Origin: Streptomyces sp. SID13726
Lineage (GTDB): Bacteria > Actinomycetota > Actinomycetes > Streptomycetales > Streptomycetaceae
Reading direction: 5' to 3'
Length of the DNA stretch: 64,000 nucleotides
NCBI RefSeq assembly: GCF_010548375.1
Contig: NZ_JAAGLY010000002.1
Coordinates: 806,001 to 870,000, forward strand
Shown here: positions 43,122 to 51,980 of the stretch, piece by piece
How the letters are laid out: every line of letters begins with the position of its first letter
Numbering within the stretch: the first letter of the stretch is position 1
Notes under the pieces: generated by a model
Told to the model about the DNA's origin: nothing
The model's input: only the letters and a program-made list of their open reading frames with translations
Databases searched by the model: none
Position numbers and translations under genes: made by a program

Positions 43122-44308
43122 CGGGGCAGGTCCTTCCACGGGATGTCCTTGTCGACGCGCGGTTCCGCCGGCAGGCCCAGCACCCGCTCGGCAACGATGT
43201 TGCGCAACACCTCGGAGGTGCCGCCCTCGATCGAGAGTCCCTTGGCCCGCAGATAGCGGTAGCCGGCGTCGTGGCCGGTGAAGTCGGAGCGGTCGGGGAC
43301 GCGCATCGTCCAGTCCGCGTAGCGCAGGCCGTCGGCCCCGAGCAGTTCGAGCTCCAGGCCGGACAACCGTTGGGCGAGGCTGGAGAAGCCGAGTTTCATC
43401 GCCGAGCCCTCGTGGCCGGGCTGTCCGGCCGCCAGCTTCTGCCGCAGCCGGGTCGCCGCGATCCGGGCGGCCTCGGCCTCCACCCACAAGCGGATCAGCC
43501 GGGTGTGGAGTTCGGGGGTGCGCAGTTCGGGACGGCGCCGCCAGGTGCCCGCGACGACGCCGATCATGCCGCCCTCGCGGGGTCGTTGGAGGGCGCCGAT
43601 GGTCACCCGCTCGTTCATAAGTGTGGCGTTGGCGACCTGCCAGCCCTGGCCCTCGGCGCCGAGGCGCTGGGCGTCGGGGATGCGGACGTCGGTGAGGAAC
43701 ACCTCGTTGAACTCGGCCTCGCCGGTGATCTGGCGCAGCGGCCGTACCTCGATGCCCGGGTCGCTCATGTTGCACAGGAAGTAGGTCAGGCCAGCGTGCT
43801 TGGTCACCTCGGGGTCGGTGCGGGCGACGAGGATCGCCCACTGCGAGGTCTGGGCCCCGGAGGTCCACACCTTCTGGCCGTTGACGACCCAGGTGTCGTC
43901 CTCGCGGACCGCGCGGGTCGCGAGCCCGGCCAGGTCGGAGCCGGCGCCGGGCTCGCTGAAGAGCTGGCACCACACCTCCTCGCCGGTGAACAGGGGGCGC
44001 AGGAAGCGGTGTTTCTGCTCGTCGGTGCCGAAGCGGAGGATCGTCGGGGCGGCCATGCCGAGCCCGATGGTGTTGCGCTCGGGTTCGTTGTCGGGCGCGC
44101 CCGCCTCGGCGAGCAGCGCGTCCACATGGGTCTGCGACTCTCGGGGCAGTCCCAGTCCGCCGAGCCCTTCGGGGAAGTGCACCCACGCCAGTCCGGCGTC
44201 GAACCGCGCCCGCAGGAAGTCCCGTCGGCCGAGTGCGCGCGGATCGTGCCCGGCCAGGAAGTCCGACACGCGTGGGGTGAGCTCGTCCAGCTCCAGGTCG
44301 ACCATCAT
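43118..44308 (-). CDS. Acyl-CoA dehydrogenase, subunit of a coupled pair (large)
   Basis: 396 residues; ATG 44308 followed directly by a second ATG. Features: WVHFPEGLGGLGLP, CQLFSEPGAGSDLAGLATRA (FAD/substrate loop), GQKVWTSGAQTSQWAILVART, a central linker rich in Arg, and KGLSIEGGTSEVLRNIVAERVLGLP as the C-terminal FAD-binding segment. It resembles the FadE26/29-type partners of mycobacterial heteromeric dehydrogenases. Overlap with the downstream gene supports stoichiometric synthesis. Confidence 0.88.
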   Translation of the reverse strand: MMVDLELDELTPRVSDFLAGHDPRALGRRDFLRARFDAGLAWVHFPEGLGGLGLPRESQTHVDALLAEAGAPDNEPERNTIGLGMAAPTILRFGTDEQKHRFLRPLFTGEEVWCQLFSEPGAGSDLAGLATRAVREDDTWVVNGQKVWTSGAQTSQWAILVARTDPEVTKHAGLTYFLCNMSDPGIEVRPLRQITGEAEFNEVFLTDVRIPDAQRLGAEGQGWQVANATLMNERVTIGALQRPREGGMIGVVAGTWRRRPELRTPELHTRLIRLWVEAEAARIAATRLRQKLAAGQPGHEGSAMKLGFSSLAQRLSGLELELLGADGLRYADWTMRVPDRSDFTGHDAGYRYLRAKGLSIEGGTSEVLRNIVAERVLGLPAEPRVDKDIPWKDLPR

Positions 44309-44336
44309 CTCGCCTTTCTCGCTTGGCTGTTCGCGC

Positions 44337-45101
44337 TCAGTCCGTCGGTCCGCCGGCGACGTAGAGCACCTGTCCGGAGATGAATCCGGCTTCCTCGGAG
44401 ACGAGGAAGGACACCGTCGCCGCGATGTCCTCCGGCCTGCCGCCGCGTCCGACCGGGATGGTCGCGACCACCACCTCCCGCAACTGGTCGAAGGACAGGC
44501 CCATGCGGGCGGCCGTCGCGGCGGTCATCTCGGTCTCGACGAAACCGGGGGCGACGGCGTTCACGGTCACGCCGTAGCGGCCGAGTTCGATGGCCAGGGT
44601 CTTGGTGAGGCCCTGCAGTCCGGCCTTGGCGGCCGAGTAGTTGGCCTGGCCCCGGTTGCCCAGTGCCGAGGTACTCGACAGGCTGACGATGCGGCCCCAT
44701 CCGGCGTCGACCATGTGCTTCTGGGTCTCGCGGCTCATCAGGAACGAGCCCCGCAGATGCACGTCCATCACCGCGTCCCAGTCCCCCGTCGTCATCTTGA
44801 ACAGCAGGTTGTCGCGGAGGATGCCGGCGTTGTTCACCAGGACGGTGGGCGGGCCGAGTTCGGCGGCGATCCGGGCCACCGCGCCCCGTACCGCCTCTTC
44901 GTCGCCGACGTCCGCCCCCACGGCCAGCGCCCGGGCACCCGTCGACTCGATCTCGTCGACCACCGGCTTGCAGGCCGTCTCCTCCAGATCGAGGACGGCG
45001 ACGGACATGCCGTCCCGTGCCAGTCGCCGGGCCGTGGCGGCACCGATGCCGCGGGCGCCGCCCGTGACGACGGCGACGCGGTGTGCTGTGGCTGTGCTCA
45101 T
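44337..45101 (-). CDS. 3-oxoacyl/3-hydroxyacyl-CoA short-chain dehydrogenase (FabG-like)
   Basis: 254 residues from ATG 45101 with GAGGGAG upstream. All classical SDR motifs are intact: VTGGARGIGAATA, VLVNNAGILRDNLLFKM, the catalytic serine in VSLSSTSALGN, YSAAK, and VAPGFVETEM. In a beta-oxidation context it would oxidise a 3-hydroxyacyl-CoA to the 3-keto form for the thiolase. 28 bp separate its start from the upstream dehydrogenase stop. Confidence 0.9.
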   Translation of the reverse strand: MSTATAHRVAVVTGGARGIGAATARRLARDGMSVAVLDLEETACKPVVDEIESTGARALAVGADVGDEEAVRGAVARIAAELGPPTVLVNNAGILRDNLLFKMTTGDWDAVMDVHLRGSFLMSRETQKHMVDAGWGRIVSLSSTSALGNRGQANYSAAKAGLQGLTKTLAIELGRYGVTVNAVAPGFVETEMTAATAARMGLSFDQLREVVVATIPVGRGGRPEDIAATVSFLVSEEAGFISGQVLYVAGGPTD

Positions 45102-45129
45102 GGTGTGCTCCCTCGTCGTGGTCGTCGTC

Positions 45130-46353
45130 TCAGGCGGTCCGGCCCCACCGGGGGTCGCGGCGGCGCAGTTCCATGTGCGCGAGGGTCCGCTTGTGCACCT
45201 CGTCGGGGCCGTCGGCGAAGCGCAGGGTGCGCTGCTGGGCGTACATGTCGGCGAGCGGGAAGTCGTTGCTGAGGCCGCCCGCACCGTGCACCTGGATGGC
45301 GCGGTCGATCACCTTCAGCGCCATCTGCGGTACGGCCACCTTGATCGCGGCGATCTCGGTGCGCGCCTGGCGGTTGCCGACGGTGTCCATCAGGTAGGCG
45401 GTCTTCAGGGTCAGCAGGCGGGCCATCTCGATCTCGACGCGGGCCTCGGCGATCCAGTCCTGGATGTTGGCCCGGTTGGCGAGCGGCTCGCCGAAGCTGA
45501 CGCGTGCCTGGGCACGGTCGATCATCAGGTCGAGCGCGCGTTCGGCCGCGCCGATGGAGCGCATGCAGTGGTGGATCCGCCCGGGACCGAGCCGGGCCTG
45601 GCCGATCATGAAGCCGTCGCCCTCGCCGGCGAGCAGCGCGGTGGCGGGCACCCGGACGTTCTCGAAGAGCAGCTCGCCGTGGCCTTCACGGTCCTGGTAG
45701 CCGAAGAGCGGAAGGCTGCGCAGGACGGTGATGCCGGGGGTGTCCAGCGGGACGACCATCATCGACTGCTGCCGGTGCCGGGGCGCGTCGGGGTCGGTCT
45801 TGCCCATGACGATGAGGACCCGGCAGTTCTTGTGCAGGGCGTTGGACGTCCACCACTTGCGGCCGTTGAGGACGTACTCGTCGCCGTCGCGCTCCATGCG
45901 CAGTTCGATGTTGGAGGCGTCGGAGCTGGCCACGGCGGGTTCGGTCATGGCGAACGAGGAGGCGATCTCGCCGGCGAGGAGCGGCTTGAGCCACCTCTCC
46001 TTGTGTTCCTCGGTGCCGAAGAGGGTCAGCACCTCCATGTTGCCGGTGTCGGGGGCGTTGCAGTTGGTCGCCTCGGGGGCGATGTGCAGGCTGCGTCCCA
46101 TGATCTCGGCGAGCGGCGCGTACTCCAGGTTGGTCAGCCCAGGGCCCCATTCCGGGTGCGGGTGGAAGAGGTTCCACAGGCCGCGCTTCTTCGCCTCGGT
46201 CTTCAGCTCCTCGACGATCGGCGGGTAGTGGTGCGGATCGCCGGAGGCCGCCATCTGCGCCCAGTAGACCGGCTCGGCCGGGTAGACGTGCTCGTCCATG
46301 AAGGCGAGCAGGTATTCGCGGTAGCGCTTGGCCCTGTCAGTGAGTTCCCACAC
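45130..46353 (-). CDS. Acyl-CoA dehydrogenase (third)
   Basis: 407 residues from GTG 46353 with GAGGAG upstream. Segments [61 protein letters not shown] (as [10 protein letters not shown]...), and [20 protein letters not shown] identify the ACAD10/11-like or FadE-type long group. The final [19 protein letters not shown] is typical. It is not overlapped with a partner, so it is probably a homo-oligomer acting at another step or chain length of the pathway. Confidence 0.9.
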   Translation of the reverse strand: MWELTDRAKRYREYLLAFMDEHVYPAEPVYWAQMAASGDPHHYPPIVEELKTEAKKRGLWNLFHPHPEWGPGLTNLEYAPLAEIMGRSLHIAPEATNCNAPDTGNMEVLTLFGTEEHKERWLKPLLAGEIASSFAMTEPAVASSDASNIELRMERDGDEYVLNGRKWWTSNALHKNCRVLIVMGKTDPDAPRHRQQSMMVVPLDTPGITVLRSLPLFGYQDREGHGELLFENVRVPATALLAGEGDGFMIGQARLGPGRIHHCMRSIGAAERALDLMIDRAQARVSFGEPLANRANIQDWIAEARVEIEMARLLTLKTAYLMDTVGNRQARTEIAAIKVAVPQMALKVIDRAIQVHGAGGLSNDFPLADMYAQQRTLRFADGPDEVHKRTLAHMELRRRDPRWGRTA

Positions 46354-46406
46354 GGGGCTGCTCCTCGGTCGGTTCGGGTTCGAGAGGTGTGAAGGGGAGG
46401 CCGGGA

Positions 46407-47897
46407 TCAGTCCGGGAGTGTGTCCCAGTCGAGGGCGCGCTTGAGGATCTTTCCGGTGCTCCCCTTGGGCAGGGCGTCCACGAACCGCACCAGATGAGGC
46501 ACCTTGTAGGCGGAGAGCCGCTCCTTGGCCCAGCCGCGCAGTTCCTCGGCGGTGAGGGCGGCGCCGGGCCGCAGGGTCACCACGGCGGCGACCTCCTCGC
46601 CGTAGTGCGGATCGGGCACGCCGATGACGGCGGCCTCCACGATGTCGGGATGGCCGTAGAGGACCTCCTCGACCTCGCGCGGGTAGACGTTGTAGCCGCC
46701 GCGGATGACGAGGTCCTTGAGGCGGTCGACGATGTAGAGGAAGCCGTCCTCGTCGAGCCGGCCGAGGTCCCCGGTCCTCAGCCGGCCGTCGGGCAGGTCC
46801 GCGGCGGTGGCCTCGGGCCGGTTCCAGTAGCCCTTCATGACGTGCGGGCCCCTGAGGTGGACCTCCCCGACCTCGCCCGTGGGCAGGATCTCGCCGGCCG
46901 GGTCGCGGATCTCGACGGTGGTGCCGGGCAGCGCCGGTCCGACGGAGCCCGTACGGGGCCCGAGCGCGGGTGAGTTGAACGAGCCCGCGCCGGTGGACTC
47001 GGTGAGGCCGTAGCCCTCCAGGATGGTGCAGCCGAAGCGCTCCTGGAACTCGCGGATCACCTCGCCCGGCAGCGAGGCTCCGCCCGAGCCCGCGAGCCGC
47101 AGGGCGGGGAAGTCGTCGGCGCCGAAGTCGTCGTCGGCGTGCAGCATCGCGTTCCACATCGTCGGTACGCCCGCCAGAACGGTCACCCGGTCGTCGCGGA
47201 CCATGCGCAGCATGGCGTTCGGTTCGAACGGCGAGAGCAGCGACAGGGAACAGCCCACGCGGAGGGCGCCGTTGAGGCAGACCGCCTGCCCGAAGACGTG
47301 AAAGAGCGGCAGGCCGGAGCCGAACCGGTCGTCCGGCGTCAGGGCCAGCTGCTCGGCGAACGCCGCGGCGGTGAAGTCCAGGTTGTCGACGGTGATCTCG
47401 ACTCCCTTGGGACGGCCGGTGGTTCCGGAGGTGTAGAGCAGCAGGGCCGTGTCGTCGGCGCCGCGCCCGACGGGCTCGGACAGCGGCGCTCCACCGCCCA
47501 CCGGCAGATCTGGCCGCAGCACGAGGAGGGGCAGTCCGCGCTCGGCGGCGGCCTTCTCGACGGCGGTCGCCGTCTCGTGCCAGGCGAGCGCCAGCCGGGC
47601 GCCCGAGTCGTCGAGCACGTACCCGATCTCGGGTGCGGTCGCCATGGTGTTCAGGGTGACCAGGACCGCTCCGACGGCGTGCACGGCGGTGGAGACGACG
47701 GCGAACTCGGGCACGCTGGGCGCGACCAGGACGACCCGGTGCCCCGGTCTGACTCCCTCCGCGCGCAGCAGCCCGGCGAAGGCCGCGGCACGCTCGCGCA
47801 GGTCGGCGAAGGACCATGTACGGCCGCGCGCCCGGAGTGCCACCGCCGCCGGGCGTTCGGTTGCGTGGCGCCAGACGGCATCGGCGACGTTCGGCAT
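46407..47897 (-). CDS. Acyl-CoA synthetase (AMP-forming)
   Basis: 496 residues, ATG 47897. ANL motifs are canonical: [66 protein letters not shown] and [13 protein letters not shown] with the thioester-step lysine. It probably activates the pathway's starting acid to its CoA ester. The start lies 38 bp downstream of a perfect CGAACCCGGGTTCG palindrome. First gene of the minus-strand acyl-CoA dehydrogenase/SDR run. Confidence 0.92.
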   Translation of the reverse strand: MPNVADAVWRHATERPAAVALRARGRTWSFADLRERAAAFAGLLRAEGVRPGHRVVLVAPSVPEFAVVSTAVHAVGAVLVTLNTMATAPEIGYVLDDSGARLALAWHETATAVEKAAAERGLPLLVLRPDLPVGGGAPLSEPVGRGADDTALLLYTSGTTGRPKGVEITVDNLDFTAAAFAEQLALTPDDRFGSGLPLFHVFGQAVCLNGALRVGCSLSLLSPFEPNAMLRMVRDDRVTVLAGVPTMWNAMLHADDDFGADDFPALRLAGSGGASLPGEVIREFQERFGCTILEGYGLTESTGAGSFNSPALGPRTGSVGPALPGTTVEIRDPAGEILPTGEVGEVHLRGPHVMKGYWNRPEATAADLPDGRLRTGDLGRLDEDGFLYIVDRLKDLVIRGGYNVYPREVEEVLYGHPDIVEAAVIGVPDPHYGEEVAAVVTLRPGAALTAEELRGWAKERLSAYKVPHLVRFVDALPKGSTGKILKRALDWDTLPD

Positions 47898-47934
47898 GGG
47901 ACCTCCTTCGGGGACAGGCTCGCCGCGAGGCGGA

Positions 47935-47948
47935 CGAACCCGGGTTCG
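47935..47948. promoter_or_regulatory. Perfect palindrome upstream of the acyl-CoA synthetase
   Basis: CGAACCCGGGTTCG, 14 bp, in the 141-bp gap between the thiolase stop and the synthetase start. Could be an operator for an internal promoter. It differs from the 21-bp TetR motif but shares the GAA...TTC edges. Confidence 0.4.
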
Positions 47949-48038
47949 GCGGGCGCTCGCTCTCCCTCACCGCTGGCTTCGAGCACCTCCGGCCGTACGG
48001 CCGTCGGTTTCACGGGCTCCGGGCTCCGGGCATACGGC

Positions 48039-49253
48039 TCAGGACAGCCGCTCCAGCACCATGGCCATCCCCTGGCCACCGCCGACGCACATCGTCTCCA
48101 GCCCGATCTGCCTGTCGTGGAACCGCAGGGAGTTGATCAGGGTGCTGGTGATCCGGGCGCCCGTCATGCCGAAGGGGTGTCCCACGGCGATGGCACCGCC
48201 GTTGACGTTCAGCTTGTCCTCGCTGATGCCGAGTTCCCGGGCGGAGGGGATGACCTGGGCGGCGAACGCCTCGTTGATCTCGACCAGGTCGACGTCGTCG
48301 ACCGTCATGCCGGCGCGGGCGAGCGCCCGGCGCGAGGCTTCCACCGGGCCCAGGCCCATAATCTCGGGCGAGAGGCCGCTGACCCCGGTGGCCAGGATGC
48401 GGGCCAGCGGGGTGATGCCCAGCTCGCGCGCCCTGACGTCGGACATGATCACCAGTGCCGCGGCGCCGTCGTTGAGCGGGCAGCAATTGCCGGCGGTCAC
48501 CGTGCCGTCCGGCCGGAACACCGGCTGGAGCTGGGCCACCGCGTCCAGCGTGACCCCGGCACGGGGGCCGTCGTCCGCCCTGACCACGGTGCCGTCGGGG
48601 AGGACGACCGGTGTGATGTCGCGCTCCCAGAAGCCGGCGGCGATCGCCTGCTCGGTGAGGTTCTGGCTGCGTACGGCGAACGCGTCCTGCTCCGCCCGGG
48701 ACACGCCCATGAACCGGGCGACGTTCTCGGCGGTCTGCCCCATGGTGAGGTACATGTCCGGCAGCTCGCCGAATTCCCGGGGGTCCGCCCAGTCCTGTCC
48801 GCCCTCGGCCACCTTGTCCGTGCGTCGGCGGGCCTCGGCGAACGCCGGGTTCTCGGTGCCGGGCACATCGGCGAAACCCTGGTCGTAGCGGCTCACGGTC
48901 TCGACGCCCGCCGATATCAGGACGTCCGCCTCGCCCGCCTTGATCGCGTGCAGCGCCATCCGGGTGGTCTGGAGGCTCGACGAGCAGTAGCGGTTCACCG
49001 TGACGCCGGGCACCTGGTCGAGGCCCGCGAGCACGGCGACCACCCGGGCCATGTTGTGCCCCGACTCCGCCGAGGGCTGGCCGCAGCCGAGCATCAGGTC
49101 GTCGATCTCCCGGGGATGGAGCTGCGGCACCTCGGCCAGGGCTGCCCGGACCATCTGCACCGTCAGGTCGTCGGGGCGCAGGGCCGCGAGGGAACCCTTG
49201 CGGGCGCGGCCGATGGGCGAGCGGGCGGTGGCGACGACGACGGCTTCGGGCAT
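48039..49253 (-). CDS. Acetyl-CoA C-acyltransferase (thiolase)
   Basis: 404 residues, ATG 49253. The acyl-accepting Cys90 lies in TVNRYCSSSLQT, the catalytic His in NGGAIAVGHPFGMTG, and the second catalytic Cys in MCVGGGQG; NEAFAAQVIPSA is also conserved. It performs the CoA-dependent cleavage that ends a beta-oxidation cycle. It faces the TetR gene across a 149-bp region containing two copies of the shared operator motif, so it is probably under that regulator. Confidence 0.95.
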   Translation of the reverse strand: MPEAVVVATARSPIGRARKGSLAALRPDDLTVQMVRAALAEVPQLHPREIDDLMLGCGQPSAESGHNMARVVAVLAGLDQVPGVTVNRYCSSSLQTTRMALHAIKAGEADVLISAGVETVSRYDQGFADVPGTENPAFAEARRRTDKVAEGGQDWADPREFGELPDMYLTMGQTAENVARFMGVSRAEQDAFAVRSQNLTEQAIAAGFWERDITPVVLPDGTVVRADDGPRAGVTLDAVAQLQPVFRPDGTVTAGNCCPLNDGAAALVIMSDVRARELGITPLARILATGVSGLSPEIMGLGPVEASRRALARAGMTVDDVDLVEINEAFAAQVIPSARELGISEDKLNVNGGAIAVGHPFGMTGARITSTLINSLRFHDRQIGLETMCVGGGQGMAMVLERLS

Positions 49254-49299
49254 CGGTGGAGTCCTTCCGCGACAGATCTGGGCGTGCGTCCCACATTAC

Positions 49300-49320
49300 T
49301 GAACTTGACGTCGGATTCAA
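49300..49320. promoter_or_regulatory. TetR operator candidate 1
   Basis: 21-bp dyad: TGAACTTGAC, one G, TCGGATTCAA. It lies between thiolase and tetR, 47 bp upstream of the thiolase start. Same motif as at 50619 and 50691. Confidence 0.7.
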
Positions 49321-49339
49321 CTCTTGGGACAGGGTGATC

Positions 49340-49366
49340 TGAACTTGATTTCGGTGCCGGGTTCAA
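49340..49366. promoter_or_regulatory. TetR operator candidate 2 (expanded spacing)
   Basis: Starts TGAACTTGAT and ends GGGTTCAA with six extra bases in the middle compared with the other copies. 36 bp upstream of the tetR start, so suited to autoregulation. Confidence 0.5.
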
Positions 49367-49402
49367 TAAGGTGAGGCGTTCGTCAGCGACGGGAGGACAG
49401 CA

Positions 49403-50050
49403 GTGAGTGCCGACGAGGCGACCGACAGCGCGCCCGGGCGACCCGCCCCCCGCACCCAGCGCGGCATCCGCACCCGCAACGCGCTGCTGGTCGCGGCGCG
49501 CGAGGTGTTCGAGCGGGACGGCTTCCTCGACGCCAAGATCAGCGACATCACCAAGGCCGCCGGCACCGCGTCCGGCTCCTTCTACACCTACTTCGACAGC
49601 AAGGAAGAGGTGTTCACGGCGGTCGTTGCGCAGGTACAGGAGGAGATGCTGCATCCGCACGTCCGGGAGCGTTCGGACGTCGACGACCCGCGCACTCTGA
49701 TCGACCTGGCCAACCGCGAGTACCTCCAGACGTACCGGCGCAACGCCCGGCTGATGGCCGTGCTGGAGCAGGTGTCACAGATCGACGAAAGGTTCCGCTC
49801 GGTTCGGCTCGGCCGCAGCATGGCCTTCGCCGAGCGGAACACCAGGCTCATCCGCAGGCTTCAGGAACAGGGTCGGGCCGACTCCGAACTGGACGCCGAG
49901 ATCAGCTCGTTGGCCCTGTCCGCGATGATGAGCCGCATGGCCTACCTGGTGTACGTCTACGGCCATGACATCCCCTTCGAGAGCCTGGTGACGAACCTGA
50001 ACCGGCTGTGGTTCAACGCGCTCGCCCTGCACCCGCCGGCCGGCTCCTGA
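49403..50050 (+). CDS. TetR-family regulator of the catabolic cluster
   Basis: 215 residues from GTG 49403 with GGGAGGA upstream. TetR HTH: TRNALLVAAREVFERDGFLD, then ISDITKAAGTASGSFYTYFDSKEEVF. The C-terminal domain (LIDLANREYLQTYRRNARLM...) resembles regulators of acyl-CoA catabolism such as the KstR2 group, which sense CoA thioesters. It is flanked by thiolase (divergent) and MaoC (convergent). A repeated 21-bp dyad in both nearby divergent regions is the likely binding site. Confidence 0.9.
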   Translation: MSADEATDSAPGRPAPRTQRGIRTRNALLVAAREVFERDGFLDAKISDITKAAGTASGSFYTYFDSKEEVFTAVVAQVQEEMLHPHVRERSDVDDPRTLIDLANREYLQTYRRNARLMAVLEQVSQIDERFRSVRLGRSMAFAERNTRLIRRLQEQGRADSELDAEISSLALSAMMSRMAYLVYVYGHDIPFESLVTNLNRLWFNALALHPPAGS

Positions 50051-50072
50051 CCCGTGACCGGCGGGCCCGCGG

Positions 50073-50552
50073 TCAGGCCCCGTGTTCGGTGAACCGCCCG
50101 ATGGACTCCGCGACGCAGATCGGCTTGTCGACGCCCTCCGCCTCGATGATCAACAGCGTGACCAGCTGGACCCGGCCCGGCGCCGCCTCATCCGCGGAGA
50201 CCACGGTGGCACGCATCCGGATCCGCGAGTCCACGGGGAGCGGATGCACGAAACGCACCTTGTTGTAGCCGTAGTTCAGGCTGTGGGCGAAGCCGTCGAA
50301 CGCCATCAACTCCTCCATGAACCGGGGCGACCGCGACAGGCTGTAGAGCCCGTGCGCGATCGTGGAACCGAAGGGACTGGCCGCCGCGCGCTCGGGGTCC
50401 ACATGGATCCACTGATGGTCTCCCGTGAGATCGGCGAAGCCGTCGATGGCGTCCTGGTCGACGGTATGCCAGTCGGTGGGGCCTAGCTCGGCGCCGACCA
50501 GCGCTTTCAGATCGGCGGCGGTGGTGGGGTGCAACGTCAGCGGCTTCGGCAT
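50073..50552 (-). CDS. MaoC-like (R)-enoyl-CoA hydratase
   Basis: 159 residues, ATG 50552. Hydratase 2 motif: FADLTGDHQWIHVDPERAA, with catalytic Asp45 and His50, then the glycine-rich STIAHGLYSLS. Single hot-dog domain, so a homodimer. It would hydrate a trans-2-enoyl-CoA made by the acyl-CoA dehydrogenases. No crotonase-type hydratase is encoded nearby, which makes this the probable hydration step. Convergent with tetR, 22 bp apart. Confidence 0.92.
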   Translation of the reverse strand: MPKPLTLHPTTAADLKALVGAELGPTDWHTVDQDAIDGFADLTGDHQWIHVDPERAAASPFGSTIAHGLYSLSRSPRFMEELMAFDGFAHSLNYGYNKVRFVHPLPVDSRIRMRATVVSADEAAPGRVQLVTLLIIEAEGVDKPICVAESIGRFTEHGA

Positions 50553-50618
50553 GGGTGACCCTCCGGTCCATCACGGCACTGTGGGACGTCGGTGAGCGAC
50601 GCCGCCCGGACTGTAATC

Positions 50619-50639
50619 CGAACTCGAAGCCGGATTCAA
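50619..50639. promoter_or_regulatory. TetR operator candidate 3
   Basis: CGAACTCGAA, one G, CCGGATTCAA. 66 bp upstream of the maoC-type start. Matches candidate 1 at 16 of 21 positions. Confidence 0.6.
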
Positions 50640-50690
50640 CAAACTCGTCCGCGATGCTTGACAGGAGACCACGACCCTGTCGACTCTGGC

Positions 50691-50711
50691 TTGAATTCGA
50701 CGTCAACTTCA
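50691..50711. promoter_or_regulatory. TetR operator candidate 4
   Basis: Reverse-complement reading TGAAGTTGAC, one G, TCGAATTCAA, two mismatches from candidate 1. It sits 13 bp before the phosphotriesterase-family start, in or next to its promoter and leader. Confidence 0.7.
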
Positions 50712-50724
50712 CATCGGAGTCGCG

Positions 50725-51690
50725 ATGCCCGACGTACAGACCGCCACCGGCCCCGTCGACGCCGACGACCTGGGCCGCGTACTCGTCCACGAGCACGTGT
50801 TCGTCCTCGGTGAGGAGCACCGGCAGAACTACGGGGCCTGGGACGAGGAACACCGCGTCGCCGACGCCGTCACCAGGCTGAACGAGCTGAAGTCCCTGGG
50901 CATCGACACCATCCTCGACCCGACCGTCCTCGGCCTGGGCCGCTACATCCCGCGGATCAAGCGGATCGCCGAGCAGGTCGATCTGAACATCGTGGTCGCG
51001 ACCGGGATCTACACGTACAACGACGTGCCGTTCCAGTTCCACTACACCGGCCCCGGGCTGATGTTCGACCGCCCGGAGCCGATGGTCGACCTGTTCGTCA
51101 AGGACCTCACCGAGGGCATCGCGGCCACCGGGGTGCGGGCGGCGTTCCTCAAGTGCGCCATCGAGGAACCCGGTCTCACCCCCGGGGTCGAGCGGGTCAT
51201 GCGCGCGGTCGGCCAGAGCTCCGTCCGGACGGGAGCGCCCATCACGGTCCACACCAACCCGCACACCGAATCCGGGCTCGTGGCGCAGCGCGTGCTGAGC
51301 GAGGAGGGCGTGGACCTGTCCCGGGTGGTCATCGGGCACTCGGGCGACAGCACTGACGTGGACTACCTGAGCAAGCTGGCCGAGGCCGGCTCCTTCCTGG
51401 GAATGGACCGGTTCGGCCTCGACGTACTCCTGCCGTTCGAGGACAGGATCCGCACCATCGTCGAACTGGTTCGGCGCGGCTACGTCGGGCACATCACCAT
51501 CGCACACGACGCCGCCTGCTTCTTCGACTGGATCAGCGAACAGGACAAGGCACAGGCCGCGCCCCGCTGGCACTACCGCCACATCAGCGAGGACGTGATC
51601 CCCGCCCTGCTCGACAAGGGGCTCAGCGAAGACGACATCGACACGATCCTTGTGAAGAACCCGCGTCGCTGCTTCGGCGGAGCCGCTTAA
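50725..51690 (+). CDS. Phosphotriesterase-family metal hydrolase (lactonase-like)
   Basis: 321 residues, ATG 50725. Amidohydrolase-type binuclear metal site: VHEHVF (HxH), bridging carboxylated lysine in RAAFLKCAIEE, then ITVHTN, VIGHSGD and the aspartate in IAHDAAC. The family includes lactonases and aryl-phosphotriesterases. In this cluster of acyl-CoA enzymes, with the same putative operator, hydrolysis of a lactone or cyclic ester intermediate is more plausible than organophosphate cleavage. Confidence 0.85.
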   Translation: MPDVQTATGPVDADDLGRVLVHEHVFVLGEEHRQNYGAWDEEHRVADAVTRLNELKSLGIDTILDPTVLGLGRYIPRIKRIAEQVDLNIVVATGIYTYNDVPFQFHYTGPGLMFDRPEPMVDLFVKDLTEGIAATGVRAAFLKCAIEEPGLTPGVERVMRAVGQSSVRTGAPITVHTNPHTESGLVAQRVLSEEGVDLSRVVIGHSGDSTDVDYLSKLAEAGSFLGMDRFGLDVLLPFEDRIRTIVELVRRGYVGHITIAHDAACFFDWISEQDKAQAAPRWHYRHISEDVIPALLDKGLSEDDIDTILVKNPRRCFGGAA

Positions 51691-51980
51691 GCAGTGACGC
51701 CCTCCCGTCTGTGCCGGCCCACGATCGCCATGCGGAGCCGCGGGAGCGGCCCGCGAACCGTTGGGTCCGCGGAACACCTCCCTGGTCACGCCTCCCCTCT
51801 CCGCGACACCCCGTCCCCACAGATACCGTGCGAACCAGTACCGGACCACCGGGTTCCTTCCTGACAGCCGTCCCTGGGTACGATGAAGGAAAGGTTTCAG
51901 GGCTTTCGTCCGTTACGGTCGCTGGTCCGTGAAGAACCGGAGGATGGGCACCGTACGGGCGCGGCGGGAGGGTGATCGAT

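Noticed and set aside
50054..50074. Weak hairpin between tetR and maoC as a terminator
   Set aside because: Only a 6-bp outer stem and it overlaps the maoC stop; too weak to call.
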